A stretch of DNA of 64,000 nt from Mycobacterium sp. 1164966.3 (GCF_001665395.1 NZ_LZSG01000001.1:1-64000), one strand, 5' to 3'. Numbered from the stretch's first letter, positions 1-7,789 are shown. Numbers and translations: made by a program. The notes: generated by a model from the letters alone, not told the origin.

Positions 1-43
1 ACGCAAAAGCACCCGCACGCCGGCGTGTCGGGTGCTTTTGCGT
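1..43. terminator. Bidirectional intrinsic terminator hairpin
   Basis: Positions 1-15 (ACGCAAAAGCACCCG) pair perfectly with 29-43 (CGGGTGCTTTTGCGT). Inside the loop CACGC (16-20) pairs with GCGTG (23-27), so the full stem is about 20 bp with one bulged T. The A/T tract within the stem gives a U-run for transcripts in either direction. It lies 9 nt beyond the stop of the alcohol dehydrogenase gene and should end that minus-strand operon; it may also serve a gene left of the window. Confidence 0.85.
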
Positions 44-52
44 CTGCTCGCG

Positions 53-1216
53 CTACGAAACTTGGTCGGTCGTACTCTGCGGGTCGATGAGGATCTTGGC
101 GTGAGTTTCGGGATTTCCCAGCGCTCCGAACGCCGCATCAACCCCTGCGAGCCCCACGCTTCCGGTCACCAGGGCGGAGGCGTCGAGCTTGCCCTCGGCG
201 AGTTGGTACAGGGTGTCGCGGAACTCCAGCGGCGTGTAACCGAACACGAAGCGCAGGTCGATTTCCTTGCCGATCGCCACGGTGGGCCTAAAGTGGTCGG
301 TGCCCATGCATACGCCGGCCACCACGACACGCGAATTAAACGGCGCTGCAACGAGAATCGAATCGATCATTCCCGGTGTGCCCACGCATTCGAAGATCAC
401 CGGTCGTTTCGGTGCTGCCGCGCCAAGCTTGTCCGCGACGCGGTAGACGTGGTTCCAGCCGGGCAGTTTGCGTAGCTTCTCCATCGCGCTGATACCCAGT
501 TCGGACAGGTCGGTCACCGAGGTGACCACGCCCTTCCGCTTGCCGACGGATTCGTACGGTGAGCCCTCGGCTGGGTCGACCACGACGTGGGCGCCGCAAC
601 GTTGGGCCAGCGCACGTCGCCCCGGCGAGAAGTCGCTGGCGACAATCGTTTCCACGCCTTTGGCCTTGAGGTGACAAACGACGGCAAGGCCGACCGGACC
701 ACACCCGACCACTACGGCCACGTCACGCCTGGCGATATCGCTGCGCTGCACGGCGTGTAATGCCACCGCCATCGGCTCGGTCAAGGCGGCGATGTTGGGA
801 TCCAGACCGTTGGGCACGACGAAGCTCATGGCGGCCTCGGCGAGCACCTGTTCGGCGTAGGCCCCGGGGGCCAGCGGAGAGAGCCCCGTGAGGTGGACCC
901 CTTGATGGGCGCGCAGCAGTGGGAAGGACACCACCGTGGCGCCCGCTTTGAAGTGCTTGGCCACGCCGCGTCCCCGCTCGGCAATCTGACCGCAGAACTC
1001 GTGGCCGAACACGACCGGCGTTTCGCTGGTGAGGGAGTGTTCGTAACCCACGGCGTTCATCGCGTCAGCCAACTCATCGCCGTGATCCTTGGCGTGCAGG
1101 TCTGAGCCGCAGATACCGCACCGAAGCACGTCGAGTACCAGCTGGCCGGAGGCCGGTTGCGGCGAGGGCAGGTCGACGACCGACAACTCACCGTGCAGAC
1201 AGCTGACCGCTTTCAT
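53..1216 (-). CDS. Zinc-dependent alcohol dehydrogenase (MDR superfamily)
   Basis: Predicted NAD(P)-dependent oxidation of an alcohol or reduction of a carbonyl, 387 residues. Catalytic-zinc motifs are visible: CGICGSD around residue 36, GHE about 35 residues later, and TEP. The Rossmann signature GCGPVGL follows. The Cys-rich structural-zinc lobe of classical ADHs is absent (no CxxCxxC after GHE). The ATG at 1216 is chosen because GAGGAGGAA sits just upstream on the minus strand and the MKAV N-terminus matches the family; the open frame continues to 1372 only through repeat sequence. It is the last gene after the P450 and ferredoxin, separated by 206 nt containing short repeats, so it may have its own promoter. 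Substrate unknown. Confidence 0.88.
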   Translation of the reverse strand: MKAVSCLHGELSVVDLPSPQPASGQLVLDVLRCGICGSDLHAKDHGDELADAMNAVGYEHSLTSETPVVFGHEFCGQIAERGRGVAKHFKAGATVVSFPLLRAHQGVHLTGLSPLAPGAYAEQVLAEAAMSFVVPNGLDPNIAALTEPMAVALHAVQRSDIARRDVAVVVGCGPVGLAVVCHLKAKGVETIVASDFSPGRRALAQRCGAHVVVDPAEGSPYESVGKRKGVVTSVTDLSELGISAMEKLRKLPGWNHVYRVADKLGAAAPKRPVIFECVGTPGMIDSILVAAPFNSRVVVAGVCMGTDHFRPTVAIGKEIDLRFVFGYTPLEFRDTLYQLAEGKLDASALVTGSVGLAGVDAAFGALGNPETHAKILIDPQSTTDQVS

Positions 1217-1422
1217 CGGATTCCTCCTCAGTGCTGAGCAGTCCCCGCAGGCAAAGGTACCCCTGGCGACATTAGGCGTGAAGCCTCGGCGTTGGTTGTG
1301 ACGCGTCGGCGTTGATTGTGACGCGTCGGCGTTGGTTGTGAAGCCAGGGCGGAGAAATCGTCGAATCGCCACCGCTGGTTCACATTCAAAGCCGTTGATT
1401 CACAATGAAAGCCAGCCGTCTG
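1217..1422. repeat. Intergenic cluster of 20-bp degenerate repeats
   Basis: Between the ferredoxin and alcohol dehydrogenase genes. Units at 1291-1310, 1311-1330 and 1331-1350 begin GTTGRTTGTGA and are contiguous; a preceding partial unit ends at 1290. After a 23-nt gap, 1374-1393 and 1394-1413 are two more 20-nt units with the same start (GYTGRTTCACA) and a GCC end. Regular 20-nt spacing puts copies on nearly the same DNA face, so they could be regulator sites; equally they could be a dispersed mycobacterial intergenic repeat. No gene is supported here. Confidence 0.6.
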
Positions 1423-1614
1423 CTACTCCCTGATCGAGATGGCCTGCCGCGGGCACTGACGCACCGCATCGCGGATCAGCGATTCGTTCTCCGGGGTGAC
1501 CTCTGGCTGCAGGATGTGCAGCATGTCCTCGTCGTCTAGGTGGAAGACCTCCGGGATGATGCCCATGCACACCCCATTGCTTTCGCACAGACCCCAATCA
1601 ACTTCGACTCTCAT
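1423..1614 (-). CDS. 3Fe-4S ferredoxin, partner of the upstream P450
   Basis: A 63-residue single-cluster ferredoxin. Cluster cysteines are C10, C16 and C54 (followed by P), in the pattern C-x2-N-x2-C...CP. The fourth cysteine of a 4Fe-4S site is replaced by N13, so a 3Fe-4S cluster or an Asn-assisted cluster is expected. Small acidic ferredoxins of this type deliver electrons to actinobacterial P450s. The ATG overlaps the P450 stop by ATGA (1611-1614), which implies translational coupling and fixes the start. No dedicated ferredoxin reductase is adjacent. Confidence 0.9.
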   Translation of the reverse strand: MRVEVDWGLCESNGVCMGIIPEVFHLDDEDMLHILQPEVTPENESLIRDAVRQCPRQAISIRE

Positions 1615-2813
1615 CGCAGCACTTTCACCGGTACGTTCTGCCACCCGGCGACATTCTGCATGTGCACACGTTTGCAGCCGTCCCAATCCACTTCGTAGCG
1701 AGGCATGAAGTCGAGCAGCTTTTCCAGCGCGATCGCGGCTTCCATCCGGGCCAGCGCCGCACCGAGGCAGCTGTGAATCCCGTAGCCGAATCCCATGTTC
1801 TGCGCTTCGGACCGGTCGCGATCGATGTCGAACTTGTCCGGATCGGTCCACGCCGCAGGGTCACGGTTGGCCGCGCCGTTGATCAGGAACACCGGCTTGC
1901 CGGCCGGGATCGTGACGCCGTGCAGGTGCACGTCTTTCATCGACCGCCGGACCTGATATTGCGACGGCGCCTCGTAGCGCAACAGCTCTTCGACCGCGGC
2001 TGAAATCTTGGTGCGGTCGTCGAGCAGCTTCTGCCACTCTTCGGGGAACCGAGCGAACACCACCGGCGCATTACCGACCAGCTTGGTGACGGTCTCGGCA
2101 CCGGCGCCGCCCAATAGCGTTGCGAACCCGGTTATTTCGAGATCGTCGAGCTTGGTCTTCTGCCCGTCCTCGCGCTCGATCTCGGCCTCGATCAGCTTGG
2201 TGAACAGGTCGTCACGCGGGTCCTCGCGGCGCTGCTTCACCAGGTCGTAGTACAGCATCGCGGTATTGATGTTGGCCTGCATGCCCACTTCGTCGACTTC
2301 GACCTGCCCGGGCGCGCGGGTCAGTGACACGTCGATCCAGTGACGTATCTGCTGCGCATGCTCTTCCGGCACCCCGAGCATCGTGGTGATCACTTCGACG
2401 GGGAACGGACCGGAGAGGTCGCGCACCACGTCGAAGGCGTCGGGATCGGCCGCGCTGAGATATTTGTCGATCTTCTCGATGACCATCTGGCGCTGCGATT
2501 GGATCGCGCGCGGCGTGAAGACCTTGTTCAGCAAGCTGCGCATGTGGCGGTGGTCGGGCGGGTCCATGAAGATGATCGACTGCGGCGGCTTTTCGCCGGA
2601 CCGCACCATCGACAGGTCGATGCCGTAGGACGACGAGTACGTCTCGAAGTCCTTGAGGCCCGCAGCCACATCCTCGTGCCGGGTCAGGGCGTAGAAGTCG
2701 TACTCCTCGCTGTAGTAGACCGGCGCTTCTTCTTGCATCCGCCGGTAGGTATCCCAGGCGCCGTTGAAGAACTCCTCGGAGAACGGATCGAAGACGACCT
2801 TCGATTTGGTCAT
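1611..2813 (-). CDS. Cytochrome P450 (400 aa)
   Basis: Soluble bacterial class P450. The heme loop FGYGIHSCLGAALAR places the heme-ligating cysteine at residue 349; the I-helix carries GGAGAET in place of the usual AGxDT, so the acid of the proton-relay pair is Glu. An ExxR core is seen as EELLR. Length is normal. The ATG has AAGGAG 8-9 nt upstream. It is first in an operon with the 3Fe-4S ferredoxin (4-nt overlap) and perhaps the alcohol dehydrogenase, a P450-then-dehydrogenase order suited to oxidising a hydroxylated carbon. I cannot assign a CYP family number or substrate by eye. Confidence 0.93.
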   Translation of the reverse strand: MTKSKVVFDPFSEEFFNGAWDTYRRMQEEAPVYYSEEYDFYALTRHEDVAAGLKDFETYSSSYGIDLSMVRSGEKPPQSIIFMDPPDHRHMRSLLNKVFTPRAIQSQRQMVIEKIDKYLSAADPDAFDVVRDLSGPFPVEVITTMLGVPEEHAQQIRHWIDVSLTRAPGQVEVDEVGMQANINTAMLYYDLVKQRREDPRDDLFTKLIEAEIEREDGQKTKLDDLEITGFATLLGGAGAETVTKLVGNAPVVFARFPEEWQKLLDDRTKISAAVEELLRYEAPSQYQVRRSMKDVHLHGVTIPAGKPVFLINGAANRDPAAWTDPDKFDIDRDRSEAQNMGFGYGIHSCLGAALARMEAAIALEKLLDFMPRYEVDWDGCKRVHMQNVAGWQNVPVKVLR

Positions 2814-2844
2814 TGCACACTCCTTGCGGACGAGTTGCCGGCCA

Positions 2845-2901
2845 TTACAGCGGAATGCCTGACTGTAACGCTAACGGTAGTGCTTTCGTTGCGGAACGCA
2901 A
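2845..2901. promoter_or_regulatory. Candidate operators upstream of the P450 operon
   Basis: Two inverted repeats lie in the 136-nt gap before the P450 start: TTACAG (2845-2850) with CTGTAA (2863-2868) across a 12-nt spacer, and TTGCG-gaa-CGCAA (2889-2901). Either could bind a TetR- or GntR-type dimer. No regulator gene is adjacent and no clear -35/-10 pair was recognised. Confidence 0.4.
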
Positions 2902-2949
2902 AGCGGCAGACACGCCGAGCCGACCCGCTTGTCCCGGTGAACTCAGCTG

Positions 2950-3765
2950 TCATCGCGGGCACTCCATCAGGTCCAGCGCCGCGTCGGCCGCGTCGAGCAC
3001 GGCACCGCCGCAGGCTGCTGCCTGGTCGGCGAGGTCGGCGACCAGGCGGACGTCCTTCTGCAGCAGCGTCCCGGCGAGGCCGGCAAGCCGGTCCAGGCTG
3101 CCGGTTCCGCCAATAGCATTGAGCGCAAAGCTCTTCCCGCTGCTAAGGCCGACGACTTCGATGAAGCGGTCGGCGGACAGACCGAAGGTCTTCGCCAGCG
3201 AAAGGGCTGTGGCTGCAGTTCCCAGGTTGGCGGTGAACAGCAAGTTGTTCAGCAACTTGGCGGTCTGCCCCGAACCAACGCCGCCTAGCCGCACGACCGG
3301 ATCGGCATAGGTTTGCATGACCGGACGGCAGCGCTCGACCACGTCGGCCTCACCACCGACCATCGCCAGCAGACGACCCCGCGCGGCGGCTGGTCCACCC
3401 CCGCTCACCGGCGCGTCGACCACCGAAACTCCCTGGGCAGCAGCTTTCTTGGCGAGCCGGCGGCATGTCTCGGGATGGACAGTGCTATGCACGGCGATCA
3501 CACCGCCGCGTCCCAGGCCTGCAAGCACGCCGTGTTCACCACCGGTGACCTCGTCGACGTCGGCGTCGCCGACCACACAGAGACAGACCAGGTCGCTGGC
3601 AGCGGCGAGCTCGGCGGGTGACGTGGCGATCTGTGCGGCAGTGTCGGCGAACGGCTCGAGCGTTGCGGGCCTGCGCGCCCACAGCGTCGTCGGGTAGCCG
3701 GCCTGAACGATCCGGCGCGCCATCGGGCCGCCCTGGCTGCCCAACCCGATGAAACCGACCCGCAT
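2950..3765 (-). CDS. NAD(P)-dependent 3-hydroxyisobutyrate dehydrogenase-like oxidoreductase
   Basis: A 271-residue beta-hydroxyacid dehydrogenase. The N-terminal Rossmann motif is GFIGLGSQG, the substrate loop is DAPVSGG, and the catalytic lysine lies in GSGQTAKLLNN. These enzymes oxidise beta-hydroxyacids to semialdehydes or related carbonyls. The ATG at 3765 follows the alpha/beta hydrolase stop by one nucleotide (TGATATG), so the two are translationally linked. A second family member is at 42472-43398 in another operon; the two are clearly different in sequence. Confidence 0.88.
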   Translation of the reverse strand: MRVGFIGLGSQGGPMARRIVQAGYPTTLWARRPATLEPFADTAAQIATSPAELAAASDLVCLCVVGDADVDEVTGGEHGVLAGLGRGGVIAVHSTVHPETCRRLAKKAAAQGVSVVDAPVSGGGPAAARGRLLAMVGGEADVVERCRPVMQTYADPVVRLGGVGSGQTAKLLNNLLFTANLGTAATALSLAKTFGLSADRFIEVVGLSSGKSFALNAIGGTGSLDRLAGLAGTLLQKDVRLVADLADQAAACGGAVLDAADAALDLMECPR

Positions 3766-3766
3766 A

Positions 3767-4642
3767 TCATCCCGCCTCTTCGTTCACCGAGGGCGCTGCG
3801 GCGACGCATTCGTCGACGAACGCAAACACGCGGCGGTGATAATCGGCGGCGCTGTTACCGAGGCTGATGTTGTGTCCCGCCTCGGGCTGCCTATTGACGG
3901 TGAACCGCGGCGAGCCGGAGAACAGGGCGGTGATTTCGGTTAATGCGGAATCGTCCGTCTGCCAGACCTTTTCGTGCTCGGCAATGCTGAATTGCACCGG
4001 GACGCGCACGGCAGGGGCAAGCGCAGGAAAAGTTTGGCGGGCCCAGTCGGACACCATCTGGTCCTCGTAGGCCGGGGCGCTCGGCGAAATGGTGGCCCCG
4101 TTGAGCACCTCGGGTGGATACAGCCGTTCGGGCTGCCAGAGCAGGTCGTACAGGCCCGCCGGCTTGCGTTCTCTCGTCGCGGTCTTCAAGATTTCGCGGG
4201 CCGCCGGATGATAGTGCCGGCCGGTGCCGGCTAGTTCAATGCCGAGCAGATTGCCGCCCCGCTCGTCCGCGGCCATCCGCATCGTCAGTTCGCATCCACC
4301 CGAATGGCCCATGACGAACAACCCGGCGCCGCGTGGACGCTGCCCGAGAATGCGATCCACCGCGCCATAAGCCAAGTTGACCCGCTGCTCGGGAGCGGCC
4401 ATCGCCTCCGGATAGGGGGCGGAGCTGCCATAACCGGGCCGGTCGAGGGCCACCACCGTGAAGCCGGCGGCCGCGCCGGTCCGTAGCAACGAAAGCGATG
4501 GATGGCCAGGGCAATCGAAATAAATTGCGGTAGTACCGCCGCCGTGGATGGCAACGATCACGGCCGTGGGGTCAGGGGCCTCGGCGACCATCGCCGACAT
4601 CGGCACGCCGTCGACGATCACGATCCTCGGGCGCACGCTCAT
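3767..4642 (-). CDS. Alpha/beta hydrolase
   Basis: A 291-residue alpha/beta-fold hydrolase. The oxyanion region HGGG is at about residues 33-36, the nucleophile elbow GHSGG puts Ser114 at the active site, and the catalytic His lies in EAGHN near the C-terminus (around residue 262). No signal peptide is seen, so it should be cytosolic. Its ATG overlaps the stop of the DUF35-thiolase gene (ATGA, 4639-4642), and the dehydrogenase follows after 1 nt, making a tight three-gene unit. Substrate (ester, thioester or lactone) not predictable. Confidence 0.88.
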   Translation of the reverse strand: MSVRPRIVIVDGVPMSAMVAEAPDPTAVIVAIHGGGTTAIYFDCPGHPSLSLLRTGAAAGFTVVALDRPGYGSSAPYPEAMAAPEQRVNLAYGAVDRILGQRPRGAGLFVMGHSGGCELTMRMAADERGGNLLGIELAGTGRHYHPAAREILKTATRERKPAGLYDLLWQPERLYPPEVLNGATISPSAPAYEDQMVSDWARQTFPALAPAVRVPVQFSIAEHEKVWQTDDSALTEITALFSGSPRFTVNRQPEAGHNISLGNSAADYHRRVFAFVDECVAAAPSVNEEAG

Positions 4643-6294
4643 GCGTCCGCCCGAAGCAGAAGCACCCCGCTGGGGGTGAGCCCGCCGCTGCTGACCACGC
4701 CAACCCGGGCGTCGGCGACCTGACGATCGCCCGCCTCGCCCCGCAATTGGGTGACTGCCTCGTGCAGCAGGCCCATGCCGTGGGTGCGGCCATGCGACAG
4801 CTGGCCGCCATGAGTGTTCAACGGCAGCAAGCCGTCTCGCGCGATGTTCTTGCCGCCATCCAGGAATTCGCGCGCCTCGCCGATGCCGCAGAATCCCAGG
4901 GCCTCGATCCAGGACAGGCAGTTCATGGTGAACCCGTCGTAGAGCTGGGCGACGTCGACATCGGCCGGCCGTAGCGAGGTCCGCGTCCAGACATGCGCGG
5001 CCTGGCCCAGTACCTGCGGCTCATGGGTCAAAGTGCTTTGGTCCCAATCGATCCGCTCGATGATCTGTGTCCCTACCGCCTCCACCAGGACGGGTGGCTT
5101 GGCAAGGTCACGGGCGGCGTCGACGGCGGATACGACGACGGCGATCGCCCCGTCGCACGGCACATCGCAGTCGTAGAGACCGAAGGGCGTGGTGATGGGA
5201 CGGGCATTCAGGTAGTCGTCCATCGTCATCGGGTCGCGGTAGACGGCGGTCGGGTTGAGTTCGGCGTTGGCGCGCTGGTTCAGCGCGATCCAGCCCAGCG
5301 TCTCCTTGGTGGTGCCGTAACGGTGGAAGTGCCGCTGCGCGTTGAGGGCCAGCGTGTGTGCCGCCGACGTGGCGCCGAACGGCCACTGCCAGCTGTCGGT
5401 GCGGCCCATGGATGGGACGATCTTGCCCTGCTTCATCCGTTCGTTGAAGGTGGCTTCCCACAGCGTGCGGAAGCACAGCACGTGACGGGCCAGACCGCCC
5501 GCGATAGCGAGCATCGCGGCGATCACCGACCCGCCCGGGCCGAACGTCTCGATACCGCCGTTATGCCAGGTAGGCCGGATGCCCAACGTGGCCTCCAGCG
5601 CGGTCACTCCGCCCTCGCCGAACCCGCCGAGATTGCCGCCTCCGGGATAGGTCGACAGGCCGTCGATGTCGGCGATCGTCAGCCCGGCGTCGGCGACGGC
5701 TGCCTCGCAGGCGTCGACAGTCAGCGACAGTGGCGGAACCATCAGCCGGCGGCCGATTTTCGACATGCCGATCCCCGTCAGGGCGACCTTGTCCTCGAAT
5801 TTTCCCGTGGTCAGCATGGGCCGGACGTATTCGCCGAAGCGCTCCGGCGCGATCTCGTCGTCGGGCAGGGGAGCCGGTTCAGTGTTTGCGGCGGGCTTGA
5901 ACAGCGGCAGCCACACCTCTTCGATCTGCTCGAAGGTGACCTCGACCTGTTGACCGAGCTCGAGTTGTTCGGGATCGCACTCGACGATGTTGGTGGTCAG
6001 CCGGACCCGGGGATCCTCGGCGATAGCCACCTGCGCGATGACGTAGGGGGCCGGCATTCCGGGCACGCTGAACCGGTGATTCACGGTGAAGCCAGCCAGG
6101 GTCGCCCTGCCGGAGAGGTCTCGCACGCCGATCTCTCGCGAGCGGCAGTAGCGGCATACCGGCGCGGGCGGATGGATCAGCGCCTGGCAGGCCTGGCATT
6201 CCTGTAGGCGGAGCGTGCCGTCGGCGCCCGCCTTCCAGAAGAACTCGTTTGCGTCGGTGAGTAGGGGCAGCGGGCGTCCCGGTGCTGCTGACAC
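4639..6294 (-). CDS. DUF35/OB-fold domain fused to SCP2-type thiolase-like protein
   Basis: A 551-residue fusion. Residues 1 to about 150 are a ChsH2-like DUF35: an N-terminal helix, a rubredoxin-like zinc ribbon with CxxC and a second CxxC about 12 residues later, then an OB-fold. From about residue 175 the chain is a thiolase-fold lipid-transfer-protein relative. The usual nucleophilic Cys of degradative thiolases is not evident, while a C-terminal GGQLSHGR keeps a conserved histidine. In steroid side-chain degradation separate DUF35 and Ltp2 proteins form an aldolase complex; here they are one chain (inference: retro-aldol cleavage of a CoA-ester side chain). GTG start at 6294 is supported by GGAGGTGA directly upstream. 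Confidence 0.85.
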   Translation of the reverse strand: MSAAPGRPLPLLTDANEFFWKAGADGTLRLQECQACQALIHPPAPVCRYCRSREIGVRDLSGRATLAGFTVNHRFSVPGMPAPYVIAQVAIAEDPRVRLTTNIVECDPEQLELGQQVEVTFEQIEEVWLPLFKPAANTEPAPLPDDEIAPERFGEYVRPMLTTGKFEDKVALTGIGMSKIGRRLMVPPLSLTVDACEAAVADAGLTIADIDGLSTYPGGGNLGGFGEGGVTALEATLGIRPTWHNGGIETFGPGGSVIAAMLAIAGGLARHVLCFRTLWEATFNERMKQGKIVPSMGRTDSWQWPFGATSAAHTLALNAQRHFHRYGTTKETLGWIALNQRANAELNPTAVYRDPMTMDDYLNARPITTPFGLYDCDVPCDGAIAVVVSAVDAARDLAKPPVLVEAVGTQIIERIDWDQSTLTHEPQVLGQAAHVWTRTSLRPADVDVAQLYDGFTMNCLSWIEALGFCGIGEAREFLDGGKNIARDGLLPLNTHGGQLSHGRTHGMGLLHEAVTQLRGEAGDRQVADARVGVVSSGGLTPSGVLLLRADA

Positions 6295-6442
6295 GTCACC
6301 TCCGGTGGTAGGCGCATTGTACGAATTGGAGAATTACGTTATCACTTCCGAGCAGGGGCGATCTAGGTCCCGTCGTGCTGCGCCCCCCACACGCACTGCG
6401 TTGCTGGCTATCAGCACCAGCATGACTTACTAGCATCAAGCG
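6295..6442. promoter_or_regulatory. Divergent intergenic region
   Basis: 148 nt between the minus-strand DUF35-thiolase operon and the plus-strand toxin-antitoxin pair. It must hold promoters for both. TACTAG 12-17 nt before the plus-strand ATG at 6443 resembles a -10 and would make that transcript almost leaderless; this is a weak match. Confidence 0.35.
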
Positions 6443-6673
6443 ATGGCCCGGATAATCACTTTGCGGCTTTCAGACAGCGCCTACGAGGCTGTGAAGCGCT
6501 ACGCCGACGCAGACCAGCAGTCGATGAATTCCTGGATCGAGAAACTTCTCGACGTCGAGGACATGAGGCGCCGCTGCGCGGCACACGACAAGTGGATGCA
6601 AGCGCACCCAGATGCAACCGCGTTCAGCGAGGCGTGGGCGGATCGCAATCTCGACGAGCTAGCGAAACGTTGA
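6443..6673 (+). CDS. Ribbon-helix-helix antitoxin
   Basis: A 76-residue protein. The N-terminus (RIITLRLSDSAYEAVKRYA, then a second amphipathic helix with SWIEKLL) fits the ribbon-helix-helix DNA-binding fold, with a charged C-terminal tail of the kind that wraps a toxin. The downstream toxin-like gene starts inside its stop codon. MazE- and VapB-type antitoxins share this plan. It should neutralise the toxin and repress its own promoter. I cannot say which formal TA subfamily. Confidence 0.78.
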   Translation: MARIITLRLSDSAYEAVKRYADADQQSMNSWIEKLLDVEDMRRRCAAHDKWMQAHPDATAFSEAWADRNLDELAKR

Positions 6674-6975
6674 GCCAACCCCCACGTCGTGGCGACATAT
6701 GGGCAACCGACGCCGGCGTCACCGTGCTCATCATCTCCTTCACCGTTTACAACGAGATTCCCAGTGAACCGACGGTCATCGTCGTGCCGGTATTCGACAC
6801 CGAGCCTGATACAGGATTTGGCGTGGATCTGAGTGAGAATGACTGGGCTGCACCGGGACTGGTCACTAGCCTTCGCAAGGCCCGACTGAGCGCATATCAC
6901 CGTCGGATCGGGGTTCAGGCCCTTACCGACGTGAATAACATGCTCTTCAGAATTCTCGCGACGCCGGATCAATAG
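6670..6975 (+). CDS. MazF-like endoribonuclease toxin
   Basis: A 101-residue protein when read from TTG at 6670, which overlaps the antitoxin stop as TTGA. The frame is open further upstream (ATG at 6592) but that would overlap most of the antitoxin, so TTG is preferred. The N-terminus PPRRGDIWATD followed by VLIISFTVYNE and VIVVPV matches the first strands of MazF/PemK toxins (RGDI/V-W, VLxxS, VVxxP). These cleave mRNA. The residue match is partial, so activity is not assured. Confidence 0.7.
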   Translation: MSQPPRRGDIWATDAGVTVLIISFTVYNEIPSEPTVIVVPVFDTEPDTGFGVDLSENDWAAPGLVTSLRKARLSAYHRRIGVQALTDVNNMLFRILATPDQ

Positions 6976-7085
6976 CAGAGTTGAGCATGCGCGCTGCGTT
7001 GTGTTGGTCCGAACGCGATCTGCGCTGACCACCTCGGCTCGGTCATTGCATCTCTGGAACGGGCACACGTGTACACCGGTGGCAG

Positions 7086-7493
7086 TCAAGGCGTGACGAC
7101 GAAGCGCCCGCCTCGAAGTGGCCGCAGGACTTCGAAATGTCGACGGTCGAGCGTCGCAATTGTCCGCGTTCGGTAGCGATCCGCTAGCACGACATTGGAT
7201 ACGTCCGTGATCCCGACGCGCTGGTCACGGTACTTTTCGATGATTGAGGCCGCCTGCTCCAATTCGGCCACACCAAATGTGGCCAGCTCCCACGCGCCGC
7301 TACAGAGTTCTCGCAGTCCTGCAAGCTCGGCATCGATTCCGATGCGAATGGCGACAAGATAGTCGAGTTCCGCCACGACGAACGGCGATACCACCAACGG
7401 TTCCTTGCTTCTTTCGATGACGCGTGACACCGCTGCGTGGTCTGGCTCGTGAGCGTCGAAATATGCGAGTAGAGCGCTGGTGTCGATGATCAC
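7086..7493 (-). CDS. vapC: VapC-type PIN-domain ribonuclease toxin
   Basis: A 135-residue PIN-domain protein. Acidic metal-binding residues are seen at D4 (MIIDTSAL), E42 (VAELDYL) and D97 (GITDVSN), with a further Asp at D116. VapC toxins cut tRNA or rRNA in a Mg2+-dependent manner. Its ATG overlaps the antitoxin stop by 4 nt (7490-7493). Convergent with the MazF-like gene, from which 110 nt separate it. Confidence 0.9.
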   Translation of the reverse strand: MIIDTSALLAYFDAHEPDHAAVSRVIERSKEPLVVSPFVVAELDYLVAIRIGIDAELAGLRELCSGAWELATFGVAELEQAASIIEKYRDQRVGITDVSNVVLADRYRTRTIATLDRRHFEVLRPLRGGRFVVTP

Positions 7494-7705
7494 CGCTCGC
7501 CGAAGCCCTGCAGCAGCTCGTCGACGCGCCGAGCAATGGGCTCCGATCCCGAATACAGGCCACCCCTTGGGGGTGGCTTCGCACTACCCACACCCGCACG
7601 GATGGATTCGCGGATGACTTCAGCTTCGGACACGCCACGCTGGCGGGCTGCGATCTTCACAGCTTCCTTGAGGTCACCCGGCAAGTAGATTGTCGTCTTT
7701 TCCAT
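7490..7705 (-). CDS. vapB: VapB-type ribbon-helix-helix antitoxin
   Basis: A 71-residue antitoxin starting MEKTTIYLP. The segment TTIYLPGDLKEAVKIAA followed by a second helix (SEAEVIRESIR) is a classic ribbon-helix-helix; the C-terminal part (RRVDELLQGFGER) would contact VapC. The ATG at 7705 is preferred to the upstream start at 7735 because the latter lies inside the operator palindrome. Partner of the 4-nt overlapping vapC. Confidence 0.88.
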   Translation of the reverse strand: MEKTTIYLPGDLKEAVKIAARQRGVSEAEVIRESIRAGVGSAKPPPRGGLYSGSEPIARRVDELLQGFGER

Positions 7706-7710
7706 CGCTA

Positions 7711-7738
7711 TGTATGGTACCACCGGTAGTGCCATACA
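7711..7738. promoter_or_regulatory. vapBC autoregulatory operator palindrome
   Basis: Ten-base arms TGTATGGTAC (7711-7720) and GTGCCATACA (7729-7738) are complementary except one base, with an 8-nt spacer. The site begins 6 nt upstream of the vapB ATG and covers the place of a minus-strand core promoter (TTGTAT, 17 nt, CATACA on the minus strand). Binding of the VapBC complex here would block transcription. Family knowledge supports autoregulation; binding here is inferred. Confidence 0.65.
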
Positions 7739-7762
7739 ACCTTGGTGAATACAGTCTCCGTT

Positions 7763-7775
7763 TTCATCTGATGAA
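7763..7775. promoter_or_regulatory. Short palindrome between vapB and the giant gene
   Basis: TTCATC-T-GATGAA, six-base arms around one base, 58 nt upstream of vapB and 15 nt after the stop of the giant gene. The arms are too close for an RNA hairpin terminator, so a protein-binding site is more likely. Function unknown. Confidence 0.3.
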
Positions 7776-7789
7776 TGGGTCGGATGCGC

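Noticed and set aside
2340..6207. Plus-strand frames opposite the P450 and DUF35-thiolase genes (2340-3116, 4993-6207)
   Set aside because: Shadows of well-supported genes; no family motifs and no ribosome binding sites.
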